NCBI GenBank assembly: GCA_021397845.1
Contig: CM038039.1
Location: 177,914,526-177,978,525, forward strand
Source of the DNA: Areca catechu
Lineage: Eukaryota > Streptophyta > Magnoliopsida > Arecales > Arecaceae
Direction: 5' to 3'
Length of the DNA stretch: 64,000 bases
The notes beneath the pieces were generated by a model that was not told the origin of the DNA, did not search any database, and saw nothing but the letters and a program-made list of their open reading frames with translations. Shown here piece after piece: positions 43,047 through 54,378 of the stretch; the first letter of the stretch is position 1, and every line of letters starts with the position of its first letter. The translations under genes and the position numbers were made by a program.

Positions 43047-44372
43047 AGAGCAACTAGCTCTGGCTCTGTCATGAAGTATCCAATATCAAACTCTATGGAG
43101 GAGTCCGTCTGATCATCTCCTAAATCTGGTGCTGGGGTAGTTGGTGCCGGTGGTGCAGGTGGTGCTGTATTAGAGTCAGTATGTGAAGAGGGTGGTATTC
43201 TACTCGACAATATATCCAAAGCTGCAAGTATGGCAGAAATACCATCTCTAAATCCCTGATGCTTAGCTTTCATCTCCTAATGCATCTGATCAACCCTCTG
43301 TCTAATTATCAAGGTCTCTCTCTAGTCGGGCGATCCTATCTCCAAGAGAGTCTCCAGTGCCAGGTGTCTCTGATGGTGTAGGAGCAGCAGTCTCTGGTTG
43401 AACAATAGGCTCAGGCTGAGTGTTTGGAATCTCTCTATGTGGTATAGATGGCCTGGCCTCCTCACTGAAAATGCAGTCCTCCTCTGCTATCTCCTCATAA
43501 ATGTCAGTAGTCTATTCTGATACACATCATCTCCACTGACCTCTAACCAGATAATACCCCATCCTGTGAAGAGATCTCATGTCGTAGACATCAGTATGCA
43601 GAGCTGTCTGTATGGTGCTCCATCTACGATGACTCCATATGCCATAAATAACATCGTCAATCCCATACCGTAGGGCAGGCAAAGTCTCTGACTGGTCATT
43701 GCCTCCATCATATGATAGACCATAAGTACAGGTAGGTAGTCAAGCGTATGCTATATGTGTGATACCATGACTAGTAGCTCCCGCTCAGTGATAAAGTCAA
43801 GACATCTGATCTTTGATAGTAAGATTTGGGCGACGATGTGGTGTTGTAGCCTCATCTCTAGCATAAGTCTAGAGGTGACAACTGTGGCTCCCTCTACAAA
43901 GTGATATATCTCAAAAATGCATCGAAGTCTACTCATGCGATCCACTAAGGCATCTGCTACAGAGCCCCTCATAGGTAACTCCCAAACTCTGCTCAGAACC
44001 TCTATGAAAAGCAGAACCTCAATGCCCCGTACCATTGCAATCCAACCATCACCACCTCTGGTTCGAGTCCTATAAGACTCTCTGATCAAGCCAGGATACA
44101 ACCTATGAGACAGGGTGCAGAAGTGCTCCAAGCCAGCATCTCGCAGCAAATCTCCAATCTTGAAATACTGCTGGTCCAGGAAATCAAAGTCGACATGTCG
44201 TCCACCAACAATAACCTTGCAACTCATCCTTTCTACTATGGAAACCGATGATCTGATTAGAACATCTGACTGAACATGGGGTTCCACTTCCTAATCTTCA
44301 TGCCTTGCTTTTGTCCAATGCTCTGCCTCCTAAATAGATGGTCGAGGTCTCCGAACAAGTTATTTTCTAGGA
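43047..44372 (-). pseudogene. Envelope-position ORF of E, amino part
   Basis: The longest open piece (43751-44287) reads ...CKVIVGGRHVDFDFLDQQYFKIGDLLRDAGLEHFCTLSHRLYPGLIRESY, then EVLSRVWELPMRGSVADALVDRM. This resembles the protein class listed as plant transposon-related in SIRE-like elements. It has no clear signal peptide or membrane anchor. Downstream, in other frames, the part at 43051-43273 contains LGDDQTDSSIEFDIGYFMTEPELVAL. It then meets the nested insertion. The probable start is near 44370, where MGPRKI is followed by stops. Several frame breaks occur at 43274-43750. Confidence 0.65.
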
Positions 44373-44840
44373 CCCATTTCCAAGAAAACAAGAGGAAGAA
44401 CAAATGGGGAATGGAAAGATGGGTTTTTTCTCAGTGAAAACCATGAACAATGGTTGAGGAATGGAGAGAAAGCATGGGAGAAAGGCTTCAAACAAGAAAT
44501 TGACACTAATGAATAGTAATCGAAAGGAAATGGATGGTTTAGAGTGGCTTACCGGTGAGTCGGCTCATGGATTTGGGAAGAAAGAGTGAGAAGAAAGTGA
44601 ACGGTTACCCAATTTGATTTCAAAAATCCATCGGTCAAGTGTCGACTCACGACTAAGAGTCAAGTGTGGACACTTGCAAGTGTCGACACATCGACAAATA
44701 ATCTAAAAGAAAAAGGGGAAAAACCATAGAAAATCATGAAAATTTATTTCAAAGGATTATGAATGACTAAACATGATTTTCAGAAGGGTTTGATCAATGA
44801 AATTAAAGTGTCATGAAAAGATCAAAATTTAATCGAATAG
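44373..44840 (-). other. Spacer between pol and envelope-position ORF (E)
   Basis: Non-coding. It holds another small group of GTGTCGACTC/GTGTCGACAC motifs at 44637-44695 and a GAGTCGGCTC at about 44556, which echo the LTR motif clusters. Confidence 0.55.
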
Positions 44841-46688
44841 ATTAATGATCCCTAACTCTCTTCTAATCATACAAAACCAATCTTCTTGAAGTGGTTTGGT
44901 CAATATATTAGCTAGTTGCATTTCAGTATAAAAAAATTTAATCATAACATCATTATTTTGTACATGATCTCTTATGAAGTGATGTCTTATTTTAATATAT
45001 TTGCTTCTTGAATGTTGAACATGATTTTTAGTTAAGTTAATTACACTTGTGTTATCACATCTTATGGGTATTTTAGTTAATTTAATTTCAAAATCTTCAA
45101 GTTGTTGCTTAATCCATAAGATTTGAGCATAACAACTTCCTGCTGTAATATATTCAGCCTCAGCTATAGATAATGCAATTGAAGTTTGTTTCTTACTAAA
45201 CCATGAGATTTAGTTAACTCCAAGAAATTGGCAAGTTTTCCTTGTACTTTTTCTATCTAATTTATACCTAGCAAAATCAGCATCAAAATAACTAATTAAA
45301 TCAATTGAAAAATCTCTAGAATACCATAATCCAATATTAATAGAGCCAGATAGATATCTAAGTATGCATTTAATAGCCAGTAAATGAGATTCTTTAGGAG
45401 CAGACTGATATCTAGCGCACATGCATACACTGAACATAATATCTGGCCTACTTGCAGTAAGTACAGTAAAGAACCAATGATATCTTTATATAGTTTTTGA
45501 TCAACATTCTTACCTGATTCATCCTTGTTAAGTTTATAAGAAGGGCTCATAGATGTACCTAATAGTTTAGTTGACTCCATCCCAAACTTGTTTAAGATTT
45601 TTCTTGTGTATTTGGCTTGGTTGATGAAGATCTCTTCCATGGTTTGCTTGATTTGGAGTCCGAGAAAGAAGTTCAATTCTTCCATCATGCTCATCTCGAA
45701 CTCACCCTGCATAAGCTTGGCGAACTCTTGACAAAGTATTTCATTAGTAGCACCAAAAATGATATGATCAACATAAATTTGTACTACTAAGAGATCATCA
45801 TTTTTCTTTTTTAAGAACAAGGTGGTATCAACATGGCCTATAGAGAATTCATTTTTAATAAAAAATTTACTGAGTCTTTCATACCATGCACGAGGTGCTT
45901 GTTTTAAACCATAATGTACTTTGTGCAGTTTAAAAACATGATTAGGATGTGCATGATTTTCAAATCCAGGTGGTTGTTTAACAAATACTTCTTTAGTAAT
46001 ATATCCATTTAAAAATATACTTTTAACATCCATTTGAAAGAGTTTGAAATTCATAAAATATGCAAATGCTAAAAGTAATCTAATTGCTTCAAGTCTAGCA
46101 ACTGGAGCAAAGGTTTTATCAAAATCAATACCCTCTTTTTGATTATAACCTTTGGCTACCAGTCTAGCCTTATTTCTAGTTACAATACCAATTTCATCTA
46201 GTTTATTCTATACACCCATTTTGTACTAATAATTGAAACATTAGGTGGTCTTTCTTTAGGGTCCAAACTTTGTTTCTTTCAAACTGGTTTAATTCTTCTT
46301 GCATAGCCATTAACCAATTAGGATCTTTTTCAACTTCTTCAATACATTTGGATTCTATTTGAGAAACGAAAGCAATATAATCACATTCATTTCTAATAGA
46401 AGATTTAGTTCTTATCCCTCTCGATGGATCACCTAAGATTAATTTCTTAGGATATCCATGAGCATACCTCCATTCCTTGGATAGATCTTGATACTTTGAT
46501 GAGGTTTGAGTAGCTTCTTCTTCTTCATCGTTCTTGCTTTGACCTTCTTCAGCTTTTTTAAAGGGGGAATCATTCAAAATAGGCTTCTTCAATCCTTCAT
46601 CACCTGCATATGCATTAGAAGTATCCTCTTTTCTTGAGGAGTTGTTAGTAGATTCTTCAAATACTACATGCACTGATTCTTCAACCAC
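44841..46688 (-). pseudogene. SIRE E reverse transcriptase and RNase H
   Basis: From the right come an acidic linker (46440-46688) and the RT start (DPNWLMAMQEELNQFERNKVWTL). The main RT block in 45296-46054 has FQMDVKSIFLNGYITKEVFVKQPPGFE and HYGLKQAPRAWYERL. The active-site box reads YVDH instead of YVDD, so a catalytic Asp is lost. RNase H follows, with DADFARYKLDRKST and, to about 44860, YCEAEYIA, TKNHVQHSRSKYI and LANILTKPL. Frameshifts near 46060-46200 and 45430 and several stops break it. Confidence 0.85.
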
Positions 46689-47954
46689 TAGTGTTCTTTT
46701 TTAAAAACTCTGTATGCCCTACTAGATATAGAATATCCTAAAAAGATACCTTCATCTGACTTGCATCAAATTTACCTAACTTATGTTTACCATTATTCAA
46801 AATAAAGCATCGACAGCTGAAAACTTGAAAATATTTCAAGGTAGGTTTTCATTCTTTCCAAAGCTCATATGAGATTTTCTTTAAAATAGGTTGAATCAAA
46901 ATATGATTTAAAATATAACAGGCAATGTTTATGGCTTAAACCCAAAAATATCTTGACAAATCATTTTTACAAAGCATTGTGCATGCCATTTCTTCTAAAT
47001 TATGATTTTTCCTTTCTACTACCTCATTTTGTTGAGGTGTCCTAGGTGCAAAAAAATTGTGCTCAATTCCTTTTTCATTACAAAAATTTTCAAAATCTTT
47101 GTTTGCAAATTTAGAAGCATAATTACTTCAAATACAAATAACTGAAGTACCTTTCTCATTTGAAACTTTTCAATAAGACTTCATAAATATTGAAAATGAT
47201 TCATCTTTATGAGCCAGAAATAAAATCCATATAAATCTAGAAAAATCATCTACTATAACTAATCCATATCTTTTGCCTCCTAGGCTTGTTATCCTAGTTG
47301 GTCCAAAGAGATCCATATGGAGTAGCTCTAATGGTCTAGAAGTTGAAACAAAATCTTTTGGTTTGAAAGATGTTTTTACTTGTTTGCCAAATTGACATGC
47401 TTCATAGATTTTATCCTTTCCAAAACTAAGATTTGGTAAATCTCTTACTAAATTTTTTTACATAGTTTTGAAAGTAAATACATGCTTGCATGACCTAATC
47501 TACGATGCAAAATCCAGCTAGTCTCATTAATTATGGAATTCTTTGCAGCTAGGCATTCACCATCATTAAAATATAAATTATCAAAATCAACAAGATAGAT
47601 GTTGCCATGCTTATTTCCAATAAATTTTACTCTATTATTGTCAGGACTAGCAATCATGTAGAGAGATGATTCAAAAATAATTTTAAAACCATTATCACAA
47701 AACTGGCTAATACTAAGTAAGTTATGTTTCAAACCTTCAACTAGTAAAACATTGTCAATAAATGTAGAAGGGAAGATGTTGACTTTATCGATACCAATGA
47801 TTTTTCTTTTGTTATTATCACCGAAAGTCACAATCCATCCATTCAGGGCCTCAAGAGAGGTGAATTGATTCACATCTCCTATTATATGCCTTGAGCAACC
47901 ACTATCAAGATACCATAATCTTTTGTTTTCCTTGGTTGCAAGACACACTCGCAA
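46689..47954 (-). pseudogene. SIRE E protease end, pre-integrase zinc finger and integrase
   Basis: The piece 47448-47954 has the protease motif WYLDSGCSRHI and continues to the zinc-finger start, ETSWILHRRLGHASM. The integrase core is readable in pieces to the left: LELLHMDLFGPTRI with its catalytic Asp, VIVDDFSRFIWI, APRTPQQNEVVERKN, and the conserved tail HKLGKFDA. Stops and indels are numerous between 46700 and 47450. Confidence 0.85.
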
Positions 47955-48686
47955 AAATAAGTCACATTTTGGTTTTAGGTATCCAAGCTATCTTGGATCC
48001 TTTAGGGTTAGTGGCAAGAGTGGTTCTTTTTGGAATCCAAATCTTTCTAAAATTATTGATTTTTCTAAAATTATATTGATATGCTTTATGACCTAACTTT
48101 TTACATCAATAACATGTGATGCCTGATGATGCAGGGATAAAGAAATTCTTAAGATATTTTTGCTATTTTTGAGGTCTAAAACCTAAACCACCTTTGTTGA
48201 AAATAGTTCTTTGATTGTTCAGTAAAAGATTTAATTTTTCAGAACTATATGTAAATTTTTCAACAAAAGATTTTACTCTTTCAAGCTCATCTTTGTATTG
48301 CTTATTTTCAGTCTCAAGTTCCTTATTTTTCTTCAAAAGTTCATTATTTGAAATAGTAATCTTAGGCGTTTTCAAAACATCAATTTTCATTGATAAAGCA
48401 TTAATTTGTTTTTGTAAAACATCAATCTTTATTTTCAAATCCTTGTTTCCATTTGACAAGTCAGTATTTTCATGAGAAAATAAGTTTTCATGCTTTATCA
48501 ACTTTTTATTTTTAATTATTATTAATCTGTAATCATGCATGAGCTCATCAAATGTAGAATCAACTTCAAATTTAGAGTGTACCTCTTCTTCTTATGCCAT
48601 GAAACAATGATTTGCGACTTCAGTTTGTTCTTCTTCTGAGCTGGAGTCTTCACTGTCACTCTAAGTTGTCATCATTGCTTTCTTTC
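47955..48686 (-). pseudogene. SIRE E gag, coiled-coil and zinc-knuckle part
   Basis: The frame has SDSEDSSSEEEQTEVANHCFMA and VDSTFDELMHDY, then a long coiled coil at 48163-48540 (LKIKIDVLQKQINALSMKIDVLK, ELETENKQYKDELERV). A CCHC-type knuckle around 48085-48115 is damaged by a stop and a Cys-to-Tyr change. Such a long coiled coil is usual in SIRE-type gag. A frame change at about 48690 joins it to the upstream gag and appears to have removed the first zinc knuckle. Confidence 0.75.
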
Positions 48687-49232
48687 TCAGCATATTGGTA
48701 GTTCCTTCTCCTTGTCCTTTTCTTTCTCTTTTTCTTTTCCCTTTTCCTTGCTTGGTTGGGGATTTTTCTTGTAAGGGAAGTTCTTTTTCTTCATAAATCT
48801 TCTGAATTTTCTTGCAATCATAGCCTCTTCATCATCATTTTCTTCTTCTTCCGATTCTTCTATAGAAGACTCATCTGGGGTAGTAGACTTGAAAGCTATG
48901 GTCTTCTTCTTCTTTTCCATATCCATTGCTTTTTGCTTCAAATTCAACTCATAAGTCATGAGTGAACCAATTAATTGTTCCAAAGAAAGTTTCTCGACAT
49001 CTTTGGCTTCTTGAATAGCTGTCACTTTAGGATCTCAAGATGTTGGCAAAGACCTGAGAATTTTATTCACAAGATCAACATTAGATAAAACTTTTCCAAG
49101 GCTTCTCATACCATTTACAATGTTAGTAAATCTAGTATACAAATCGGTAATAGATTCATTTGGCTCCATTCTAAATATTTCATATGTATGAGTAAGCATA
49201 TTAACTTTAGTATTTTTCACTTGATCGATATC
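48687..49232 (-). pseudogene. SIRE E gag, UBN2 and lysine-rich part
   Basis: It reads VKNTKVNMLTHTYEIFRMEPNESITDLYTRFTNIVNGMRSLGK, a TGA where the family has Trp, then VTAIQEAKDVEKLSLEQLIGSLMTYE and a run of KEK repeats (about 48690-48760). The right end stops exactly at the target duplication of chromovirus F. The frame resumes at 56022. Confidence 0.85.
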
Positions 49233-49237
49233 CTCAT

Positions 49238-50874
49238 TGATGCAGAACAAATAAAGAGATGCGATGCAGAAGTAAATTAAGATTAACTAATTTTTTGTGG
49301 TTTTTATAGGTTTGTAGAAGTTGGCTTCAAATCAAAGAAAAGTTAACCTAACATTGAAAGATACTAATGTGATAATTGAAAGCACAACTTTAAGGAAACT
49401 AAATTATCAGAGTAATTCAGAAGCAACGGATCGCTGGGGGTTGAGAAACTCCCAGACCTAGGGTTTCACTCCGAGCTTTCAACATAACAGAAATAAAGAG
49501 AAGGGAAGGGTTATCTAACCAGACAATGATCTTCACAGATTTTGGTGGAAGAACTCTCCCGAGCAGATTGTTGGATCCTCGGAGTCGGATATCTTCGTAA
49601 TGGATCCTCCAATACTGGGCCTTTGGCGGGTTGGCTTCTCTTGAACTCAAGATCTGGAAGAGAAGAAAGACAATTGATGGAATCAGAGAGTCAAGGAAAA
49701 GATTTACCAGGTTGATGAACTTGAAGATCGAAATTGCTGAAAACTGGATTCTCCTGGAGGCTGATGTGATTTTCCTTGGAACTTGCTCTGGATCTGAAGT
49801 AGCCGGACTGGATCTGGATGAAGGTGGATGGCCTGGACTTGTAGAGAGAGAGAGGCCATGGGAGATGGATGGATCTAGGGTTTGGTGGATGGAAAATAAT
49901 GAAAGGTGGCTAGGGTTTTGGAATTTCAAGTGGCTAACCTAGGGTTTTGGATAAAGATGGAGATCTCTCACCTCCTCAAGGCTCCAATGGAACCCGGATT
50001 ACCCCCTCACGGAGCTCAACACTTAGAATAGTGCGGAAGAAGAGAAACCTAGGTCACTCAACACAAGAGAATAGCAAAAATAATTTTTCTTCATTGATTT
50101 TCTAAAGTTACAAAGAGAGGTCTATTATATAGACCTAAAATTTTCTCCTAGCTTGTACAAATTCCCATGTGGGACTAAACTCTTCCAACCCCTAGATTAG
50201 GTAGAAAATCCTCTCCCTTGGCCGACCAAGAGTCCAAAAAAAATTGGGACGGCCATAAAGGAATTGTTTTGGAACTTTTATGGCACCTCCTTTGGAGTTG
50301 GATTTGGATTTGGAGTCCTCTTCTTCTTAAGGTATTTCTTCTTTTCTTCCACTCCAAGTTAAGCTCTTTGATTTTGATTTGAACTTCAATTAGGAGTAGG
50401 TTGGATGTCCTTCTTTGATTTCTTCTCCAAGAGAAGTTTTCTTCCTTCTTTGCTTAGGTAAATTAGGCAGGTGTGGGCGCCTCCTTTAATTTAGCCTCCA
50501 ATTTGATTTTTTTCTTCTTTGGATGTGGGGACCATGACACTGGGATGCCTCTATGGCGCCTCCTGGACTCTGGCGTGTGCTCAGAGTGTGGCTGGGCATG
50601 TGGCTTGGAGTGTGGCCTCCACTTGCTTGAACCTTGAGTTGATTGGAAGAGAAATGTGGCACCATTTTGGACCAAATTGAAATCACATTGGGACTTGCAC
50701 CGAGTCAACATGACTCAACAAAATTTAAATGGTGACTCAAGAAAGAAATAAATAAAATAAATAAACTGGTTGACCAGGTCAACCTTTATTACAAACCCTA
50801 ATTTCTCGGGCAATGTCAATCAGAGATCCCAAATGGAGCTCTGAAGTCTTCTTCTGAGTCTGGTGCCCGCACCA
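49238..50874 (-). repeat. Chromovirus F 3' LTR
   Basis: On the minus strand it starts TGGTGCGGGCACCA and ends TTCTGCATCA. The minus-strand TATA-like sequence is at 50123-50131. Several teloboxes (AAACCCTA on the minus strand) lie at 49460-49945. Confidence 0.93.
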
Positions 50875-51470
50875 ATTCTCCCAGGGTGGGAGGAACTCGA
50901 CCCTGTCGAGTAAGGCTCAAGTTGGCTCTGGTATCTCTCCAAGAGGTCTGGGTCCAATTCTTGTAATTCTTCTCGGGAGATCCAAGAGTCATCAGAATCT
51001 GGCCTTCCTTGCCAGCGGACCAGGTACCTTTGGTATCCTCGATTACGAGTAGAGATAACCTGATCATCCAGGATCTTTTCAATCTGCTCTTTCCTCACAG
51101 GCCAGTTTGTTGGTGGACACACAGGGTCGGGATCACTCTCAATGATAGGGTTAGGCTCAAAAGGCTCACTAGGAATCACAGCTGGCTCCCTGTACTCTAC
51201 TAAGTCTGTAATGTTGAAAGTAGAGCTAATGCCTAGTTCTGGAGGCAACTCGAGCACATAGGCATTGGATCCTACTCTCTTTACCACTCTAAATGGTCCA
51301 GCTCCCCTAGCATGTAACTTTCTAACGGTTCCAGGAGGAAACCGTTCAGGCCTTAACCTAATCATCACATAGTCTCCCTCAACAAAAGATTTGACTCGTC
51401 TTTGAATATCAGCCAACTTCTTATAAGTTTCATGACTTAAATTTATTTTGGCATGAATTTCTTTATGCAA
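50820..51470 (-). CDS. Integrase C-terminus with chromodomain (F)
   Basis: The open frame of 216 residues begins HKEIHAKINLSHETYKKLADIQRRVK. It includes FVEGDYVMIRLRPERFPPG, GPFRVVKRVGSNAYVLELPP and the chromodomain IEKILDDQVISTRNRGYQRYLVRWQGRP...DSWISREELQELDP. It ends SIWDL 55 bases inside the LTR. It is nearly identical to C. The absence of any break in this and the chimeric ORF fits the young age. How a protein lacking its own upstream start would be made is unclear. Confidence 0.8.
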   Translation of the reverse strand: MHKEIHAKINLSHETYKKLADIQRRVKSFVEGDYVMIRLRPERFPPGTVRKLHARGAGPFRVVKRVGSNAYVLELPPELGISSTFNITDLVEYREPAVIPSEPFEPNPIIESDPDPVCPPTNWPVRKEQIEKILDDQVISTRNRGYQRYLVRWQGRPDSDDSWISREELQELDPDLLERYQSQLEPYSTGSSSSHPGRIGAGTRLRRRLQSSIWDL

Positions 51471-51869
51471 GTCTTTTATATGCTGTGCAAAATTCTCAGC
51501 AGATTCGGAGACTCGAGTGTGGACAGGTAAAGGGACTAGGTCAAGAGGTGTGTGAGGTTTGTACCCATGTACAATTTCAAAGGGACTCTAGCCTATAGAC
51601 CTATTGATCGAAACATTGAATGCAATTTCAGCCCTGGACAAAATACAAATCCCAATTCCTGGTGTTCTCAATCAAACCAAAATCAGAGCCAAAGCCTAGT
51701 AAAGGGTCAAGAAAAACTAAACTAGACTGACGACGCATTCCTAAAGAATGGACTTTATTCCAAAGGAACCCTAGGTCTAAACCTAACAAACTAAGGCTCT
51801 CTAGGTTTGACCTTGGGTCGGAGGATGGCATGCAGAGCATGAAAACTTATCATGGGTGCCTAGTAGGTG
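51471..51869 (-). pseudogene. Integrase core remnant and ORF junction (F)
   Basis: On the minus strand a short remnant (NTRNWDLYF and related pieces, 51480-51665) of the integrase core end is followed upstream by the conserved GGAATGCGTCGTC element (51729-51762). It is equivalent to 22458-22758 in C. Confidence 0.65.
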
Positions 51870-53474
51870 CTATAAGGTCTTCTTGAAGTAGGTGGCAAAC
51901 CTAATAGGTTCTGACACGTGGTTCACTCTAAAGACTTCGACAAAGTAAATTTGGGTGGTGTAAGAAGCATTGGAAGTCCTAGAGAAAGGAAGGAAATATG
52001 AGGTGGAGTCACGAATTACCTGCTGACTAAAGGTGGTGACCTGAAGGTTTGAATGGTGATCTATGAGTGTCAACTGGTCATCCTTTCGAAAGGAAAAGTT
52101 TGCTACTCCCAGGAATGGATCAAGAGATGGTTCGGGAAGCAGCCTAGGACATGTGATTGCAATAGTTAAAGTTTGTTCTCTAAGCAAATAATGATCCATT
52201 TTCTTAAGAACTGGATTGAAGAATGATTCATGGAAGGGCCTATGGATGATGACCTCAAGACTTGAAATTTGACTTATGGGTGTCGAAAGGTATACTCTAT
52301 AGAAGGGTAGGTCAGTCATGCAAAGGAAGGGGTCTGGGGCCATAAGGAGGACTTCTACAGGACTGGGTGAACCAATCCGCTCAAGACACGGATGTTCAAC
52401 TGAGATTACGGGAGAGACCTTAGTGGCTGGGCATGGGACAAGGTCCAATTGTAAGAGGCTTGATTCAGTCATCCTAAGGAGAGGATCTACCATAGGGTGG
52501 GCAAACTTAAACAGTTCAGTGCAAAGATCTTCAATTGGTACTTGGGGAATGACTGTCATTAGAGGGTACGAACTAATAGCTTGGGCTAACAATATGAGCT
52601 CTTCCTGGGGGTATTTGACTAAAGGAACCCGGTTCTCACAAATCTCTTGAATTTCTGAACTAGGTCTTATCAGTTGGTTGCTTTCCAAGGTCTCCTCAGG
52701 TAAGGAACTAATAGTATCAATGTCACATTCTTCAAGTTCTTCCCCCTCACATTCATCAACTAGACTCAAGCCAGCATCATATACTTCCTCGATGCCATCT
52801 TCAATGGGTTTCGGGTCAGTGGTAATCGGGTCAACTGATTCTAGGCTTGTCATACCTAACCTTTCTTCCTCATTGGTAGGCTTGGGTTCTCCCTCATTAA
52901 TGTCATCCTTAGGATTCTTACCACTTAGCTGTGCACAAGCGAGTCCTATGCATGGGCACTGACTAGATTTATGGCCTCTTTCTCTACAAAACAAACATTC
53001 TTGCAATATAGGAACCTGGATCACACTGGGTTTCAAGCTAGTAGAGACCTTACTTGGGCATGGGTGTGGATCTAAATGGTTTGATCTAGAAGACTTGGGT
53101 TGTTGAGTGACTGGTCTAGAATATTGTAAGGACCTCTCATAGACACGATCCACACTATAGATATCATGGTTAGGCTTCCTAAGGTTATGCTCGGGATCAC
53201 GGTATAAGGTCCTCCTAGGCTCCTGGTATGGATGAGGTTGGGGCCTATTAAATTTTGGATCAGGGATCCAATTTTGATGTCTACGTTTCTCAAGGACTTG
53301 GACTTGATCCCTAAGCTGGGTAAAATTCTCATGGACTTGTTCTTTACACTGGGTTACAGTAGCAGTCAAATCCTGGCTTAACTTGTTCATGCTCTGAGTA
53401 AGAGCTCTAACCATGGCCTCTAAATCAGGTTGGGTTTGACCAGGTTGATATGGCACTCCGTTTCTGGTAGACAT
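51870..53474 (-). CDS. Chimeric gag-like ORF of chromovirus F
   Basis: The 534-residue ORF starts at ATG 53474 (MSTRNGVPYQPGQTQPDLEA). The coiled coil spans about residues 20-75, and the zinc knuckle CLFCRERGHKSSQC lies near 160-173. The acidic linker contains LVDECEGEELEE, followed by the same unknown 260-280 residue region as C. It ends IRFATYFKKTL, about 23 residues earlier than C, through a stop after the conserved WKTL position. It is fully open in the youngest element of the window, which suggests the protein, or at least the mRNA, matters to the family. No capsid, protease or RT. Confidence 0.8.
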   Translation of the reverse strand: MSTRNGVPYQPGQTQPDLEAMVRALTQSMNKLSQDLTATVTQCKEQVHENFTQLRDQVQVLEKRRHQNWIPDPKFNRPQPHPYQEPRRTLYRDPEHNLRKPNHDIYSVDRVYERSLQYSRPVTQQPKSSRSNHLDPHPCPSKVSTSLKPSVIQVPILQECLFCRERGHKSSQCPCIGLACAQLSGKNPKDDINEGEPKPTNEEERLGMTSLESVDPITTDPKPIEDGIEEVYDAGLSLVDECEGEELEECDIDTISSLPEETLESNQLIRPSSEIQEICENRVPLVKYPQEELILLAQAISSYPLMTVIPQVPIEDLCTELFKFAHPMVDPLLRMTESSLLQLDLVPCPATKVSPVISVEHPCLERIGSPSPVEVLLMAPDPFLCMTDLPFYRVYLSTPISQISSLEVIIHRPFHESFFNPVLKKMDHYLLREQTLTIAITCPRLLPEPSLDPFLGVANFSFRKDDQLTLIDHHSNLQVTTFSQQVIRDSTSYFLPFSRTSNASYTTQIYFVEVFRVNHVSEPIRFATYFKKTL

Positions 53475-53647
53475 GATGATTCAAGCAAGCACACAAAATG
53501 AGACTAAACTAAATCGACTACTGGATCACTAGACCTAGAGTCCAAACTAGATGCCCAATCAGAGTGGCAAGCTAGCCTGTAGTAACTCAGGACTCAGCCA
53601 GGCAGGTGTAAGGGGAGTGTTAGGTCCCTGATTGCCAATCCTAGACA

Positions 53648-53662
53648 CCAATCAGTGATTGG
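53648..53662 (-). other. Second leader inverted repeat (F)
   Basis: CCAATCA and TGATTGG separated by one base, as in C. Confidence 0.5.
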
Positions 53663-53878
53663 CCAGGTAGGCGAACCAGCACACAAGCCCTTCAGGAATG
53701 GATCCCTGAACCACCATTCTAGACACTGAGTGCTAAGCACACACAGAATAACTCAGCAAACTGACTCAACACTAGCCTAGACCCGACCAATTGGTGTCCC
53801 TAGCCCACTAGGGCAAATTAGGTCTAACTGATTTTAAATTAGGTCTAGGTTCGAATGATTGGATGGTGGTTTTGGGCT

Positions 53879-53905
53879 AAGGAGAGGTAATCAACTCCTC
53901 CCCTT
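53879..53905 (-). other. Conserved leader hairpin (F)
   Basis: On the minus strand AAGGGGAGG, loop AGTTGATTA and CCTCTCCTT; all nine pairs can form, including one G-U. Confidence 0.65.
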
Positions 53906-54362
53906 ATCTTAGATGCTCAATTGCCCTTAAGTAAATTATGAGATGATCACTCCAAAAAGAATTGAATTGCAGAACACAAAAAATAGAGTTGCTGTATTTT
54001 AATTATCAGAATTTTTACCGAAACCAATAAATCACAGAAAAATTATGGAAAATAGGTTCAATTATACTGGTTTCAACGAAGCAAAAATCATGCAATTTGG
54101 AGTTTTATGCAGGGAGAAATAATTCAGACAACAGGGAAATTACAGGCTGCAACTAGATTGTCTTCCCCGTTTATAATCCCTGCTACGAAGTTATAACCCA
54201 ATGGATCCCCTACACGCCCTAGGAACACCCCGTGGAATGGGAGGAGGAGGCTTGCGCCTCACTTAGTTCCTAGGACCGGACGTCCTGGGGAGTCTACTTC
54301 GAGCAGACAAAATAAAAAGAGAACAATCAAAGCAAGCAAGCAAATCAGAAACCCTAGACTGG

Positions 54363-54374
54363 GCTCTGATACCA
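54363..54374 (-). other. Chromovirus F primer-binding site
   Basis: The complement of TGGTATCAGAGC, four bases from the end of the 5' LTR. Single copy, unlike C. Confidence 0.9.
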
Positions 54375-54378
54375 AAAA

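Larger units (their letters stand above)
53475..54362 (-). other. Chromovirus F leader
   Basis: Non-coding. On the minus strand, after the primer site, it holds the hairpins at 53879-53905 and 53648-53662. Confidence 0.7.
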
